A DNA stretch of 64,000 nucleotides from Aporrectodea caliginosa. Its lineage: Eukaryota > Annelida > Clitellata > Crassiclitellata > Lumbricidae. The notes beneath the pieces were generated by a model. That model had not been told where the DNA came from, searched no databases, and worked only from the letters and a program-made list of their open reading frames with translations. The DNA lies in NCBI GenBank assembly GCA_020284085.1, contig JACEVL010000521.1, forward strand, positions 62,001 to 126,000, given 5' to 3'. A program made the translations under genes and the position numbers. Positions 11,933 to 24,674 of the stretch are shown here, one piece after another (position 1 is the stretch's first letter; every line of letters begins with the position of its first letter).

Positions 11933-12263
11933 CAGTGGTGTAGTGGGGCGGGAACGCGGGGAACGCCGTTCCCGCACTTTTTTCCAGGGAGGGAACGCGA
12001 TCCCTCACTATTTTGCAGCATTTCTGTACAGGTATGGAAACTGTTTGAATACTTGAATACAATATGTTACAAATAACAAATTCCTATGTATAAATTTACA
12101 TAATTACATTTATTAATTTTTTTGTTATTTTTTTACATTCAACAGTTTCAAAAATAGCAGCGCTCACACTATGCAAAATTCTTGCAAGATTGCACTTTTT
12201 GCTACAGTTGCTACTTCAATTTCCAGGCGTTCCCCCACTTCATTTTTTAGGACTACACCACTG
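11933..12263. mobile_element. hAT-like MITE, 331 bp
   Basis: Begins CAGTGGTGTAGTGGGGCG and ends GGACTACACCACTG, giving imperfect terminal inverted repeats. It is flanked by a perfect 8-bp direct repeat CTCAGCAG (11925-11932 and 12264-12271), the hAT signature. Its 3' portion (from 'cacactatgcaaaattcttg' to the end) is closely matched by an 88-bp copy at 23582-23669. Confidence 0.9.
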
Positions 12264-12271
12264 CTCAGCAG

Positions 12272-13246
12272 CGATCTGGGCTTCGTTCTTCTGGACGAAG
12301 ACCTGACGAGTGACGATGGCCGACCACATCAATTCACTCTGTACGACCTGGTTTAATGAACTGCGTCAGATCAGTCATAGGGCGCAATCTGTCGCAAGAA
12401 GCCCAGGAAGCTGCCGTCTCTTTGGTCCAAACTTTCATCATGACGCTTCTGGACTACTGCAGTTCGATCTGATCTGTCCTAGCTGGTAGGCCTTCCACTT
12501 TTTCATATTTGTCAGCTTCAGTCGGATCCATTCTTAATTACGTTACCCGGATGGATTGTGGCCAACTTAACCGAATTTTCATACACATTTAGCCTACATG
12601 TCAGTGTACATGTACGACACCATGCGCCTAATCGTTGGACAACGATGTCAGCTTGGATTGGAGAGATGAACAGGGTGTAACAAGAGAGGACACATAGGAA
12701 TTAGATGAATTTGTGTGAACTCGGTACATTAGGAAACATATTTTGCATTTTATGCCTGCTTGTATGGGTAGCCCTGCAGTGCAGTTCACGAAGGATGGGG
12801 GGGGGAGTTACGTGAGTCACGTGACCACGAGGAGTAAAATTTGTCATAAGCTTTGCAGCATAATGGAGTACAGTGTTAAGAGGTTGAAGGGTGGATGCAG
12901 GGACGCCATAGAGGACAGTTACAATAGTCAATTCTAGAGATGGCCAAAGCCTGTACTAGTGTGTGGACAGTTTTCGATTAGACTTTTCTTGACTTGCCGT
13001 ATGCGTCTGAGATTGAAGAAATAGGATTTAGTTATTGATGGTATTTGATTTTTCATTGAGTGTTATCAAGGAGAACACCAACATCGACCGCTGTAATGGA
13101 GCAGTCTGGACCAAGGTTGAGGACAGTGTGGAGTATGTCAGTGGTGGGTGTCAACTGGCGGTTGATCCAGATGAGGCCTTCAGATCTTGACTAAAAACTC
13201 ATCTTCCCTGGGTTGTTTCTGTGTCTCTTTGTGTTCCCTTCTTGGC
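12272..13246. other. Intergenic, unrecognised
   Basis: No coding exon or clear repeat. A few phrases (for instance 'ggactactgcagttcgatctg' near 12450) are reminiscent of decayed reverse-transcriptase text, but I cannot support a call. Confidence 0.25.
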
Positions 13247-13254
13247 TTTCAACT

Positions 13255-13629
13255 CAGTGGCGTACCGAGGGGGGGCACCCTTGAATTTGACCCGGGCGGC
13301 ACTTGAGTAGGGGCGGCAAAATAGGGTTGCATAACATATCCCAAGGAGTGAATGATATAAAAAGTCGTTGAAAAGTATAAGAGAAAGTAATAAAAGTAGT
13401 TTAAAGAAGGTAGGAAAGGAAGAAGAAATAATTCACTAAATAGCATACAGTGGTAATAATCACCTATTCAGTGCACGGGCGTAACAATTTACAAGACTAA
13501 AAATTAGGGTGGTTAAAAATTTTTTTGGAAGTAATGAAGAAAATTTTTATGGAAATTTCCAAAGTGAAGTGCGCGGAGCGGCATTTTGGGCCGTCGCCCC
13601 GGGCGGCATTTGACCTCCGTGCGCCACTG
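13255..13629. mobile_element. hAT-like MITE, 375 bp
   Basis: Begins CAGTGGCGTACCGAGG and ends CTCCGTGCGCCACTG, imperfect terminal inverted repeats with GGGCGGCA-rich subterminal segments. It is flanked by a perfect 8-bp duplication TTTCAACT (13247-13254 and 13630-13637). No transposase is encoded. Confidence 0.92.
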
Positions 13630-13639
13630 TTTCAACTAG

Positions 13640-14640
13640 ACTCACCCTGGAATTTGACTTAAGCGACAATTTTGCTTAGTAGCGGCCATTGATTGATGCA
13701 TAGACATATCCCAAGCTACTGTGGTCAGATGGCCTGAATATAAAAAGTCGTTGAAATTTCTTGCATGAGAATGTAAAATAGCCGTTTAAGCGTTCTGGAA
13801 CTTCAAACACAAGAAATTGTTCATAAGTCATTCTGTACCAACATACATCACCTATTCAGTGCTTTTCATAACAATTTACAAGACTGTAAAAATTTAAAAA
13901 TGTTACAAAAACCTTCTGTTAGGTGGGAAATTGTAATTTAGCACATTACATGTATATAAAGCTATCATGTCTCATGCAGAAATCATCAACTGACAAAATC
14001 AAGCAACACCCAGAAAGTCAGTCTGCTGAAACAGAGGCAGCCTATGGTGGATAAGCCAACTGAAAAGTTGAGTCTTAAGCAAAGACTGAAAATGACGTAA
14101 GTAACAGCGGCAGAGTGAGAGCTGGTACTCCATCTTGAACAATTCTGGGTATTTTCAAACAAGTCAGTTTAACATCCCATGTACAAATTTAAGACATTAA
14201 AAATTTTATAATTATTAACCTGTAAATTAACTGACAAATTCATGCAGCAAGGTAGTCTTGCTGTAGTTATTCAGATCAGACATCTGTATAATGTTAACCA
14301 TCTGAAATATAACACTTAACATCATGAGACTAGCACAGACATTATCTTCCTTTATTTTTCTCCTGTTACGCGCCTTCGTGCAAGATTCCAATTTTGTTTA
14401 GGCGCGTTATAAATGACAGTTTAATAATAATAATAATAATATAGACTGTACATACATTCACATGTGTAGCCAGTTTTCTGCATTAAATATCAACCAACTT
14501 TTCTTGCTTAATTTTGGGAGCGTGCAGCCTGGGGGTTTGCATGCGGGACCGTCAATGAAAGGTCAAGAGTTTAATTCATCACTGGGGCAGAAATTTAGAG
14601 ATTTTGGCTCCTCTTGCAACGACGAGGTTGGTGCCTTATA
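13640..14640. other. LINE and SINE debris 3' of BROX
   Basis: Near 13990-14130 the words 'gaggcagcctatggtggataagc' and 'ctgaaaatgacg' match the 3' part of the LINE at 43419. Around 14370-14445 'tgcaagattccaattttgtttaggcgcg' with an AAT-rich tail is repeated at 34022-34082. From 14508 to 14600 a tRNA-SINE fragment ('gcagaaatttagagattttgg') is seen. Confidence 0.5.
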
Positions 14641-14697
14641 AAAAAGGTGACACTCCAGAGCTGGAATACGTAGCTGTGTTCCAGGCTGAGTAATATC

Positions 14698-14703
14698 TTT
14701 ATT
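14698..14703 (-). promoter_or_regulatory. Probable BROX polyadenylation signal
   Basis: AATAAA on the minus strand, about 113 bases after the BROX stop codon. The position is plausible; usage is not shown by the sequence. Confidence 0.45.
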
Positions 14704-14815
14704 TACATGACGATTTTTCATTACCGTACAATCACGTGTTGCAAAGAGGATTTGGCACAGATCATAAAGCAGCATAGATGATACGTCGTGAGAAAACTTA
14801 AGAGCGGACGTTAGC

Positions 14816-17800
14816 TTAGGACAACGTGCAACCGCTGTTTGTGTTCGGATCTTTAGCCGGCTTTGGAATTTCCTTCTCCTTTACTGGGGTCACTTCCGGT
14901 TCAGCCTTCTCTCCAGCAGCAGTCGGTTTCTGCAAAGAAAGAAAGAACAGTCAAATAAGGCAGACTCAACTTAATCTAAACAAAGCTAATCAAATCCTAT
15001 CAAATCTTTAATCAGTTTGCAAAGGTAGCTAAAAGCAAAGAACGTTCAAATTAAACTAATCTAACAAATCTAATCTAAGTTAAAATCAGACAAAAACATT
15101 CTAATCTAATCTAATCTTGTGCTTCAGACTCAGATTGACTGGCCTTAAGTGCAGCAGATCACTGAATATACATATTAATATTATATCTACATATAACAAT
15201 GGGCTTTCTCGTACATTCGAATTGCCTCTTGTGAGAATCATCCGTAATCAGGTCAATATCAAAGTCTCGTTTAGAGCAGTTGGTTAGCCATGCAACCAGA
15301 GTTTTCCAAAAAGGCAATACATTCAGTACCAGTAAGTGTTCTCTTACATTAGATTACATAAACAAATTTTATTTTATATTTTCTAAATATAATAAAATTA
15401 ATATGGAGCATGTATATGAGTAAAGAATTGTTCCCTCACATCCGGTTTTGCAGGTAACTTCTTTACATCGAATGCTTTGTATGTGTCGACCGTCCACAGA
15501 GAATTACTAGGTGGCATCTGGAATTCTTCAGGAGTAGCAACACCATATGCTGCTTTCTCTCCGAGGTCAGGCGTCTCCGGTGGAACCTTCTGGTGGTAAC
15601 TGGAATATGAATTCATTTTCTCGTAATAAGATTTTAATGGGAAGATAATAATTTAGATCATTACCAAACTTCGGTCAATCTCAATAGGAGATAATTAATT
15701 GCCAATAGGTCGCGGCTACGATCATCAAAGTCTACAGATGTTTTTGTGCCAGCCACTAAAACTAAAGCGAGTGATCGAGCCTTTCGGGTCGCTGGTCCAC
15801 GTGCCTGGAACAGTCTTCCTGCACCCATTCAGGAAACCAAAAGTTTACCTCTTTAAAAAAACAGTCAAAAATGCACTTATTACGTAACTACGAGCATTAA
15901 CATTTGTGCTGACAGTAGACAGTTTTGTGAAGCGTCCTAGAAGTAGCTTCCTACCAACAACGCTATATAAATCGTCTTAATTACAATTACAATTAACTTT
16001 CTTTTCTCTGGATTGATTTCGCATAGCTTTGGACAGTAGCCATCAGAAATCCATTCCAAAATCACAGTCCTTGAAACAGAGCCCCATGAGCTTTACAAGA
16101 CTATAACAATGGAAAAATGACTACAGATTAGTTACAGATTACAGATTAGTTTAGATTACGAGTAGATCAGATTATTGCAGTGAAACTTTGAAAAGCATTG
16201 TGAAACTGACATGAACCCATTCTCGTGAACGCATTTATCGAGTGTTCTCTGGACGATAGGTCCGAGACGTCGGAAGAACAGATGATCCTGAGGCTTGGCC
16301 GTCTTTCCTGTGCCCTTCGCTGACGAGTATTCCTTCACCACTTGCGTCGCTTTTTCGTAATCTGTACAACAAAACAAAACTGCCATCAAACGTTTTTCTA
16401 CAGCATTATTCTGTGATAAATGAAACACAGCCTCGATAATATATCCAGAAGCCTCTAACAGAACCTACAACATCTTTCCTGTTGTTATCAAAGCCAATGC
16501 CAATTTGACCTAATCTGATAAATTTAGTAATAGCATGGCTGTAATTAGGCACAAGACATCAGTTATAATAATTACCAATACTAATTTTAATTTTTAACCA
16601 ATTTTGTGGTATCTTACCTCAGTTCACCAGGGATATACATGTAATATTATAATAATGCTTACATGCATAAAATAACAATAACTATTGTTATTGTATGTAC
16701 ACAAGCATAGAGCCACTTAACATAATGCATTACAGGTACCTAAAAAATAATAATAACAACAATAATAACATAATCATAATAATAACAACATAAAACCTGC
16801 ACTTTTGTTTGAAGTAAGTTAATTTAAAGAACGCAACAACCGACCATATTTTACGATAATGACGCTACAGATTCTTCCAGAACAGTAATTCATTGCATTG
16901 TAAGAAGAGACAGGAATGAAAATTTCCGCACGTGATTGGCTTTCTTGTAAGCACTTGATAGCTTCTCCGCACTTGTCCTGCGCCAGGAGAGTCTCCCCAT
17001 GGTAGCTGTACGCCTAGAACAACAGAAACATTCTTTAGGATTATGCACGGATGCTCTACGGAGCACCAGAAAATGCAGAACTTAAAGCTCAAACTGACCT
17101 GTTTGCTTTAATTACATTATCACAGACCTTAAGAATTTGTGCATTACATTGACTGCAATGTGTTTTACGTTAATCACATCACATCATTTACACATTACCT
17201 TAAATTATTGCATATTACATTACTTGCATATTACAAACGTAATATGATTTAAGGAATTCAGAGGCATTACATGTACTGCATTAATCACATTGCATTATTT
17301 GTGTAACACATTAGCTGCATATTTTGTCACATTACTGGTATGTTGTTTGCATATTTCAGGACCAATTCTTCTCCTCAATTGGTGGTCACTGTTAACACTT
17401 TTAACGACGAGCGTGTACTAAAATGTATGGGAAACCATAAGCAGCTCGTCGTTAAAGGGTTAAGCAAAATCGGTGTGCATACCAACTTTCAGGTTAGTTT
17501 GGTCAATGGCCAATATAATAAGACACAGAAAAATCCCTTAGAACTTGACAAGACCAAAAATTTGGGTCTTTGTTGGCTACATAGACTCAAGTGAACAATT
17601 CAACGAAAGGACCTGTTTGCCAAACTTATTTTCTCGTTAGGTGCCTTTCTCCTGAACACCTCGCATAATGGCTCCATGTAAGTTGTCTGATTAACAAAAA
17701 TAACAATTGATAATTAATGCTTCCTTCTTAAACAAATCCTCGTAGTACTCCTTTAAAAAGACACGTTGACTCACATATGCATAGTAGATTTCCGCTTTGA

Positions 17801-20800
17801 ACTGCAAGTACTTCTGCCACTTGAGACAAACTCGGTCATTCACAGAAGTCAGTGCAGCATCTAGACATAAACAAACACCAGAATTAAATGTCGGCCGTTT
17901 CCCTTGCAATGCCTCAAACGAAAAGCCACTGTCGGTAGCAGGATTTTTACTCTTCTAGATGGTTCTAGAGTACACTTCTACAATATGTTCATAGTGTCCT
18001 CGTTTCTCTAATGCTGACTTAACACATTTTTGCTTCAGCATGCTTAAAATGCTTATCCTCCCTTTTGTCTTACCAGACAAACGCTCGGAATTGGCTGGAT
18101 TTCAGATCATTAGATTTCAGATCATTGAAACAATGTTTAGGGTGCCATCCATTTAGTATGTAAGCATGAATGAGAGGGGGTTAGGCTCGAGTACTGTGGG
18201 TCTACTGATAATGTACATATACATAGGAAATGGGGATGGGTTAAACCACGATAATAAGTAGTCCATTACTGGCCTTAATCCTTGATTGTTTCTGCGTGGA
18301 TTAAATATAGATCGCTCTATAGGATTAGGGAGGTGTGGTCAAGTGTACATATGCAAGTGGGGGTGTAAAAAGTACATGTGCGCACACAGGGGGAGGGGCC
18401 AAACCTGTGTAATAAGTAAGTATATCCTTTATTGAAAAACCAACTGCTAACCGCATTTTGGTGTACAAAGATCATCAAATATAAAAAAAAATTAAGTATA
18501 AAGCATCCGTGTGACAAATGTTTTACAAGATAGAGAGGTATTATTCTATTGTGGGTTCTGGGGGTGTATGAAACAGTTTTCACGGGAGGCAGTAGTTGAT
18601 GTAATACATGTGCAGGGTTGCTGATGATGGTAGAAAAGAGGTTAGAGTCTGCTTTTCTGCAAAGTGGTTCGAAACTACACATACTAAATGGATGGCCCCT
18701 AGCTTATGACTAGAGCAGCGCTATAGAAGTTGCAGATTTGTAGATTATTGGTTTTTTGCTTGGTTCAGCCAGACAGATGTTCTTAAAAAGCCATTACCGA
18801 AATGAAAACCCAGATTCAACTTACAAGCATGTGATATTTAGAATTAAAGGCTTTCTTAGTAAAGGGTGCTTGATAGTGTAGTGGTTAGGGTGCCGGACTG
18901 TCAATCGTGAGGTTGGGAGTTCAAGTCAGTTGAGAGGCTGGGGGTTCAAATTCCCGCCAGGGCAGAAATTTGGTTCGAGATTTCTGCTCCAACTGCTCCC
19001 ATAGCCAACTCAGCCATAACGAGTACACTGACCGTCGGTGGGAAGATGAGACAGTGATGGAGAGGACTTGCCACCCGCCCTCATGTGCCAAGGCTAAGAA
19101 AATGAAGTCGTTAAAACTTTATACCCAAGGCTGCCTCAGAGCTAGGTCAAGCTATACTCACCAGCCAACCGATAGAGTTTAGCAGTTTCATGAGCTAATG
19201 AGGAAATGATCGACGAGTTGTGTTTCAGCTCAATTGCACGAGCTATTGTCACTGAAACATGCAAACAACACAACAGTAATGTGACATGATATGAGGATAA
19301 TGTGATATGCAAATATAATACAATACAAACACAAATATAATTTATAGCACCTCTCTCAGAATAACTATTCAGAAGCGCTCTCAGCACGAAAACCCCGTAA
19401 TGTAATTAATACACAAATAATGCAATGTAATTAATGTACACAAATAATGCAATGTGATTAATGTAATACACAAATAATGTAATATGAGACTATTGTAATA
19501 TGCACATAACATAATATGCAAGAAATGTAATAGGCAAATAACGTAATGTGCAAATACATGTAATGTGATCAATGTAATATGCAAGTTATGCTATATGCGG
19601 CTAATAAATAATGCAATATGCAAATAATGTAATATTCAATTACACGTAATAATGGTGCAGAGTAAGATGACCGCACTTAGACTTCTATATAGCAGATCTC
19701 AACTCATGTCAGACATTTTTATTTTTAAGAAGATGATAAACACTTTTATCTTACCCCACCCACAAAGATTCCTAAGAGGTCAAAGATCGTGAACTTTGGT
19801 ACCTTCTTGTGCCTCGGCTGTGCATTGGTGAATGTAGGCGTCAAGAATGTTTGGGTCAAGGTCGGTTGCCTTCTGCGTTGTCTGTTCTTTCAACTGGCCC
19901 ATCAGCTCTTTCTATTTAGAAAAACAACACCTTGCAAGTCAATAAATTTTAAAGTAAAACTGTGATAAACAAAGATTTTGTCCAGTTGGCAACAGTTAAC
20001 ATCATCAGGAAATAATCCTAACATCATCATCAGAAATTATATTAACATGCCCGATAGCGCATTGGATAACACACTGGCATAGAGAGGTACCAAGTTCGAG
20101 TCCCGTATAGCGGACATGCTTTGTAGGCTGCTATTAGTGCCGTGTATTGCAGGCTGTCATTTCTGTTAGTAGTTAAGATGTATGTCTTCTGTCATTTGTG
20201 TTCTTGTGAACTGTTTCAATTGCATAACTGTACACTGTAACCGGTGGCGGTTTGTCAACCAGATTGTTTCAATAATATTATTATTATTATTATCATCATC
20301 AGACTTCTGTATACATGTTTTGAATTTTTATTAATATAACGGCACATGATAATCCAGTGTTGTGGGCACGGAAAATGAGTGGACAGAGTGGTAAACGAGT
20401 GGACAGAGCTTGGCCCGTTATGTGGAGAGTTCGGGTTCCACATCCACTCTTTTGGTCACTGTGAAGTGCCTTGAGTAAGTCTTGATCAATGTTCTGTCAC
20501 ATGGTCGAGTGTAGACTCTAAAAGGAGGGTAATTGTAATTGTAATCGAACATTTATATAGCGCCGCTCAAAAATCGGTAGCGCTCTCGACCTGCGTCAGT
20601 GCCTGCATCAGGAAACAAGAAAGTCTTAACGTCTATGGAACTGGGAAAGAGAGATAACTCAAGGTGAAGAGACTGGGGAAAGAGTTCCAAGCTGATTTTT
20701 AACACGGGCAAAGCACCTTGAGTGGGCTGTAGCAAAGCGTAATATTAAAACCATAGTTGTTACAAGTGGTAAAATAAAAATTAAAATTAAAATAAACACG

Positions 20801-23800
20801 GAAAAAACGTCGTATTTAAAAACCATAAAAAACAGAAAAATGACCATGGTGGTGAAGGATCTCACCCATCGATGCATTGAAAAATTTGCAGGTTCGAAGT
20901 GTACATTTACATGTAGTGTTTCAATCTGATTTTCATATAAATAGGCCTACACAACATCTAGAGCGTACCTTGATGAGTGTGAACAGTCCTGAAGCAACTC
21001 TCAGGCACTTGTGCACTTGTAAGGCTTCCTCCATTTTGGGTCTTTAAAACAGAAAGAAAAAATCATTGTTATGGCAGCAGAGAAAACAAAACCTGAGCAA
21101 ACATATCAAGAGGAAGTTGTTGTGATAGCAAAGTACAGTGGTAAAAGCAGAGAGTACATGTCCCATAAAGAACATAGGGGAGGCGATCATTTCCTTCCCT
21201 TCACCCCTTGAGCCGGCAATGGGCGAATCCCAATGTCGTGGACACAAGACCAGTGCATTGCATGACTTGCCTTTAACTTTCCAGCTTACATCAGTAATCA
21301 AATATGCTATTGACGATAGAGACGGCAGAGGTATGAGGGAGTGTGTGAACAACTTGACCCGAGTCAAACCAAACTCGATGATCTCACTGACCAAGCTTGT
21401 TATTAAGTGGTTGTGTTGGCACTCCAGTGAAAAGGCACTATGCTAATTAACACTATAATGACGAACTGCATTGGTTTCCAAGTCGCTTTTAGGAACCTTT
21501 CATTATTAAGAGCTAAAGAACCCTCTGTGGAAATTGCAAACACTTGACTGTGACTGCAGCTAATGTCTGCTGCAACCTAAACGAATCCTGTATAGAAACT
21601 CAGCTTACTCGTCCTTCCCTGCAACAGCTGAGGCGTGCTTCGAAAACCACAGTGCCACATTGAACAGCGTGCAGATCTTCTCATAGACTGCATCCCTCTG
21701 CATGCTACAAAATAAACAAGTAATTATAATTAGTAACTTCTACTGCACCAATGTCTAACATACAAGGCATCAACTAATGGCACACCAAAACCAAGCCGTA
21801 ATCAGGTCAATGTCCAGAAGATCAGTCTATAAGACAGAGAGGCAGCCTATGGTGGATAAGCAGTGGTTTTAACTGTAAAAGCATATTTTAATGTACCGTA
21901 CTGTATTTGACTAACAAGTAATAAAGTCTATATTATCATATTATCGCAATGGTCATTGTATTTGTCATGAGAAACTAATAAGTAATAAAGTCCATTGTAT
22001 TTTGCATGACGAACTCATATCAACTTCAGCTTTTGAAGTTTTCAAGATGCATCAATCAATCAGAAAATTGCTGTCAATTCAAACCCTCGGTCTGGATAGA
22101 GCAAGTGAAACTACTGAAAACATTACACATTGTCACACATTACTGTAGTTGTGACTTAAATATATTGTATTACCCTAAGTAAATCCTTACTTTATGTAAA
22201 AAGCTTACGTTACACAAAACATTGCCCTGTGTAAAGCTTTACAACCAGTATACATAAAGCCAGGGCCAGCCCTATCCCAAATGGTGCCCTAGGCAAAGCA
22301 TCCATTTGGTGCCCTCTGACCCCCACTCCACCACTTGAAAAGGTGCAATGAAATTAATCATTATTTTAAATTTGTTCTATAAGCAAAAGTTTTGAATTCA
22401 AATGAAAATAATCATTGTAACTGAGAAAATTGCTAAAAAAGTGAAAAACATAAAATTGCTCAAACACATACTGGCGCCCCGTAGATTTTGGGTCCCAGGC
22501 AACTGCCTCTTTCATCCATGCCTAAGGCCAGCCTGGTACCTTACATTAAGCTTTACTTTCACAAAGTCTCATGTTGCATAAAGCCAAGCCTTAAAGCCTT
22601 AAGTAAAACCTTCCCGTAAGTAAAGCCATATGTTTTGTGAAGCATTGCTTTACATAAAGTCTTAGATTACATAAAGCGCTTAACTTACATAAAGCCTCAG
22701 ATTACATAAAGCCCTATGATCCTACATCAAGACTTACAATGTTACTCCAACATTTTATTGACTTTGTCTTGGCCCCAGCTTCTTAGATGGAGATCAACTG
22801 GCTTTACCCACATAATAAGCACTTTAAATAAAATAAACATATCTCTAACAACTTGATAGAGGCTGCACCTACACAGATGTGTTGGTCAGCAGCGTGTTTG
22901 ACCAACGAAAGTCTATTGCATGTCGCAACTTGCTGTCTCCGCCTCCCTCGTCCAGGGACACAACAAAACCGTGCAGAAGTCCAAGGTAATTGTTCAACGT
23001 TGAAACAACAACATCTGTCTGGCTGCTTGGATTTGACAGCAAGTCAAACAATTGGTTACGACTCAGGCGGAGTTCGCTGAAAAAACAAACCGTTAACCAT
23101 CAGCGCATTTGCATGGAACCTCTGTGAGGCTCTAACCGCGCTAAATAAATATTTTAACAAACACATATACCGTATAATTATGACGTTCTTTAAATTTGTC
23201 CGTTAACAATAATAATTACGAGGCTGTTTACAGTTCTGCCATAATAGTGTAGGGCCTACTGATAGGCGTCCAACGTTAAAATTAAGGTAGCTAAGTGGTT
23301 CAGTTCAACCATTTACACATCAAAGTAGTTTCACTGTAAGCAGTGGCGTAGCTAGGATTTTGCCATAGGGGGTGCGTGATGCAAATTAGTAATCTTCAGA
23401 GAACCTGTACATAAGGTGGACTTTTAGGGCATCTCCCAAGGCATAGAATTTTAGACAATCACGGAATCAACTTTCTCGATCCTACTGTCTTATTTTAACA
23501 AATTCCCAGCGATCCGTTTATGGTTTATGCTGAAAAGCATTACCAATGTTTCACAAAGTGTAGCAGATTACTTAGTATACTCACACTATGCAAAATTGCA
23601 AGATTGCACTTTTTGCTTACTTCAATATCCAGGCGTTCCCCCACTTCATTTTTTAGGACTAAACTACTGAGTATACTGCTTAAAAGCAACAACAACTGCT
23701 ATTCTAAATTTAGAACTTCAGTTGAGTCTTATGTTTTCTGTGGTACAAGAAAACTTTGGCCGACGATTCATTCAGGAAATTTGCATAGCGCATCGTTAAA

Positions 23801-24631
23801 AGTCTAATCAGAGGTGCTCCAAATCAGGCCACGGCTAAGCATGCAGAGAGGACTTGAGGACTTGGGAAAACAAATCGTGGGAAGGGTAGGGCATTCAAAG
23901 CATTTATTAATAGTAGGCCTACAGGGCATGCATAACAAGCTAAGTCTATCCAATCATTACATTCAACAATTAGTTAACTAGTGTAAATTCCAGTTCAATT
24001 ATACATTACATAATAGGCCTACCGCGGACCCATGGGCGGCGGAGTGGTGTGCGGTGGGAGGGCGACGAGACAGAGACCGGTTGAGACCGGTAGACGAGAG
24101 TGGCGCAGCATCTGCAGCACATCAATGACAGTCTGTTCGAAGATTCTGTCCGAGAAAGCAGTACCGGCGGCGTTTGAAGACTTGAACAGGATTCAGCTAA
24201 CCTAAGCAACGTTCTGGCGTTGCTTCACGACTCCTGAGCGCGTCTATTCGGGTACTGATACTTTGTCGTCGGAACGTCCGTATTTCTCAGTCCGACCGGT
24301 TAAGCGCTGGACTCCATGTCCCCGGTCCGCTTTTCTGTCCGATCATTCACTCTCCAGTTCTTAAGAAACTTTAATCATCGGCTCTCCTGACCGCCGTCGG
24401 TAAGACAGTAACCCAAACTTATCAACCCCCCACCAACTGTCGAAGTCCGCCCCTTGTATCCCCAATTCCCATCCTTCTCCTTCTCTCCCTTCACGCTCAT
24501 CCTGTGCGGCCTTATTCACCCTAGAGGTCGCTGGTGTTGAGAGGACGAAAGGTGATACCATTCCGCTCCGCGTCAGACCGTGGTGCTGGGGGACTTTGCC
24601 GTAAAGGGTTCACAGGTTACGGAATATAGGC

Positions 24632-24674
<43 letters not shown>

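Noticed and set aside
16865..17092. 75-codon minus-strand open frame over a BROX exon
   Set aside because: It is a different frame from the real BROX exon 16932-17013, which encodes [18 protein letters not shown].
22250..22545. Possible MITE with CAGGGCCAGCCCTA and CCAGCCTG ends
   Set aside because: The ends are roughly inverted, but I find no flanking target-site duplication, so I did not list it as an element.
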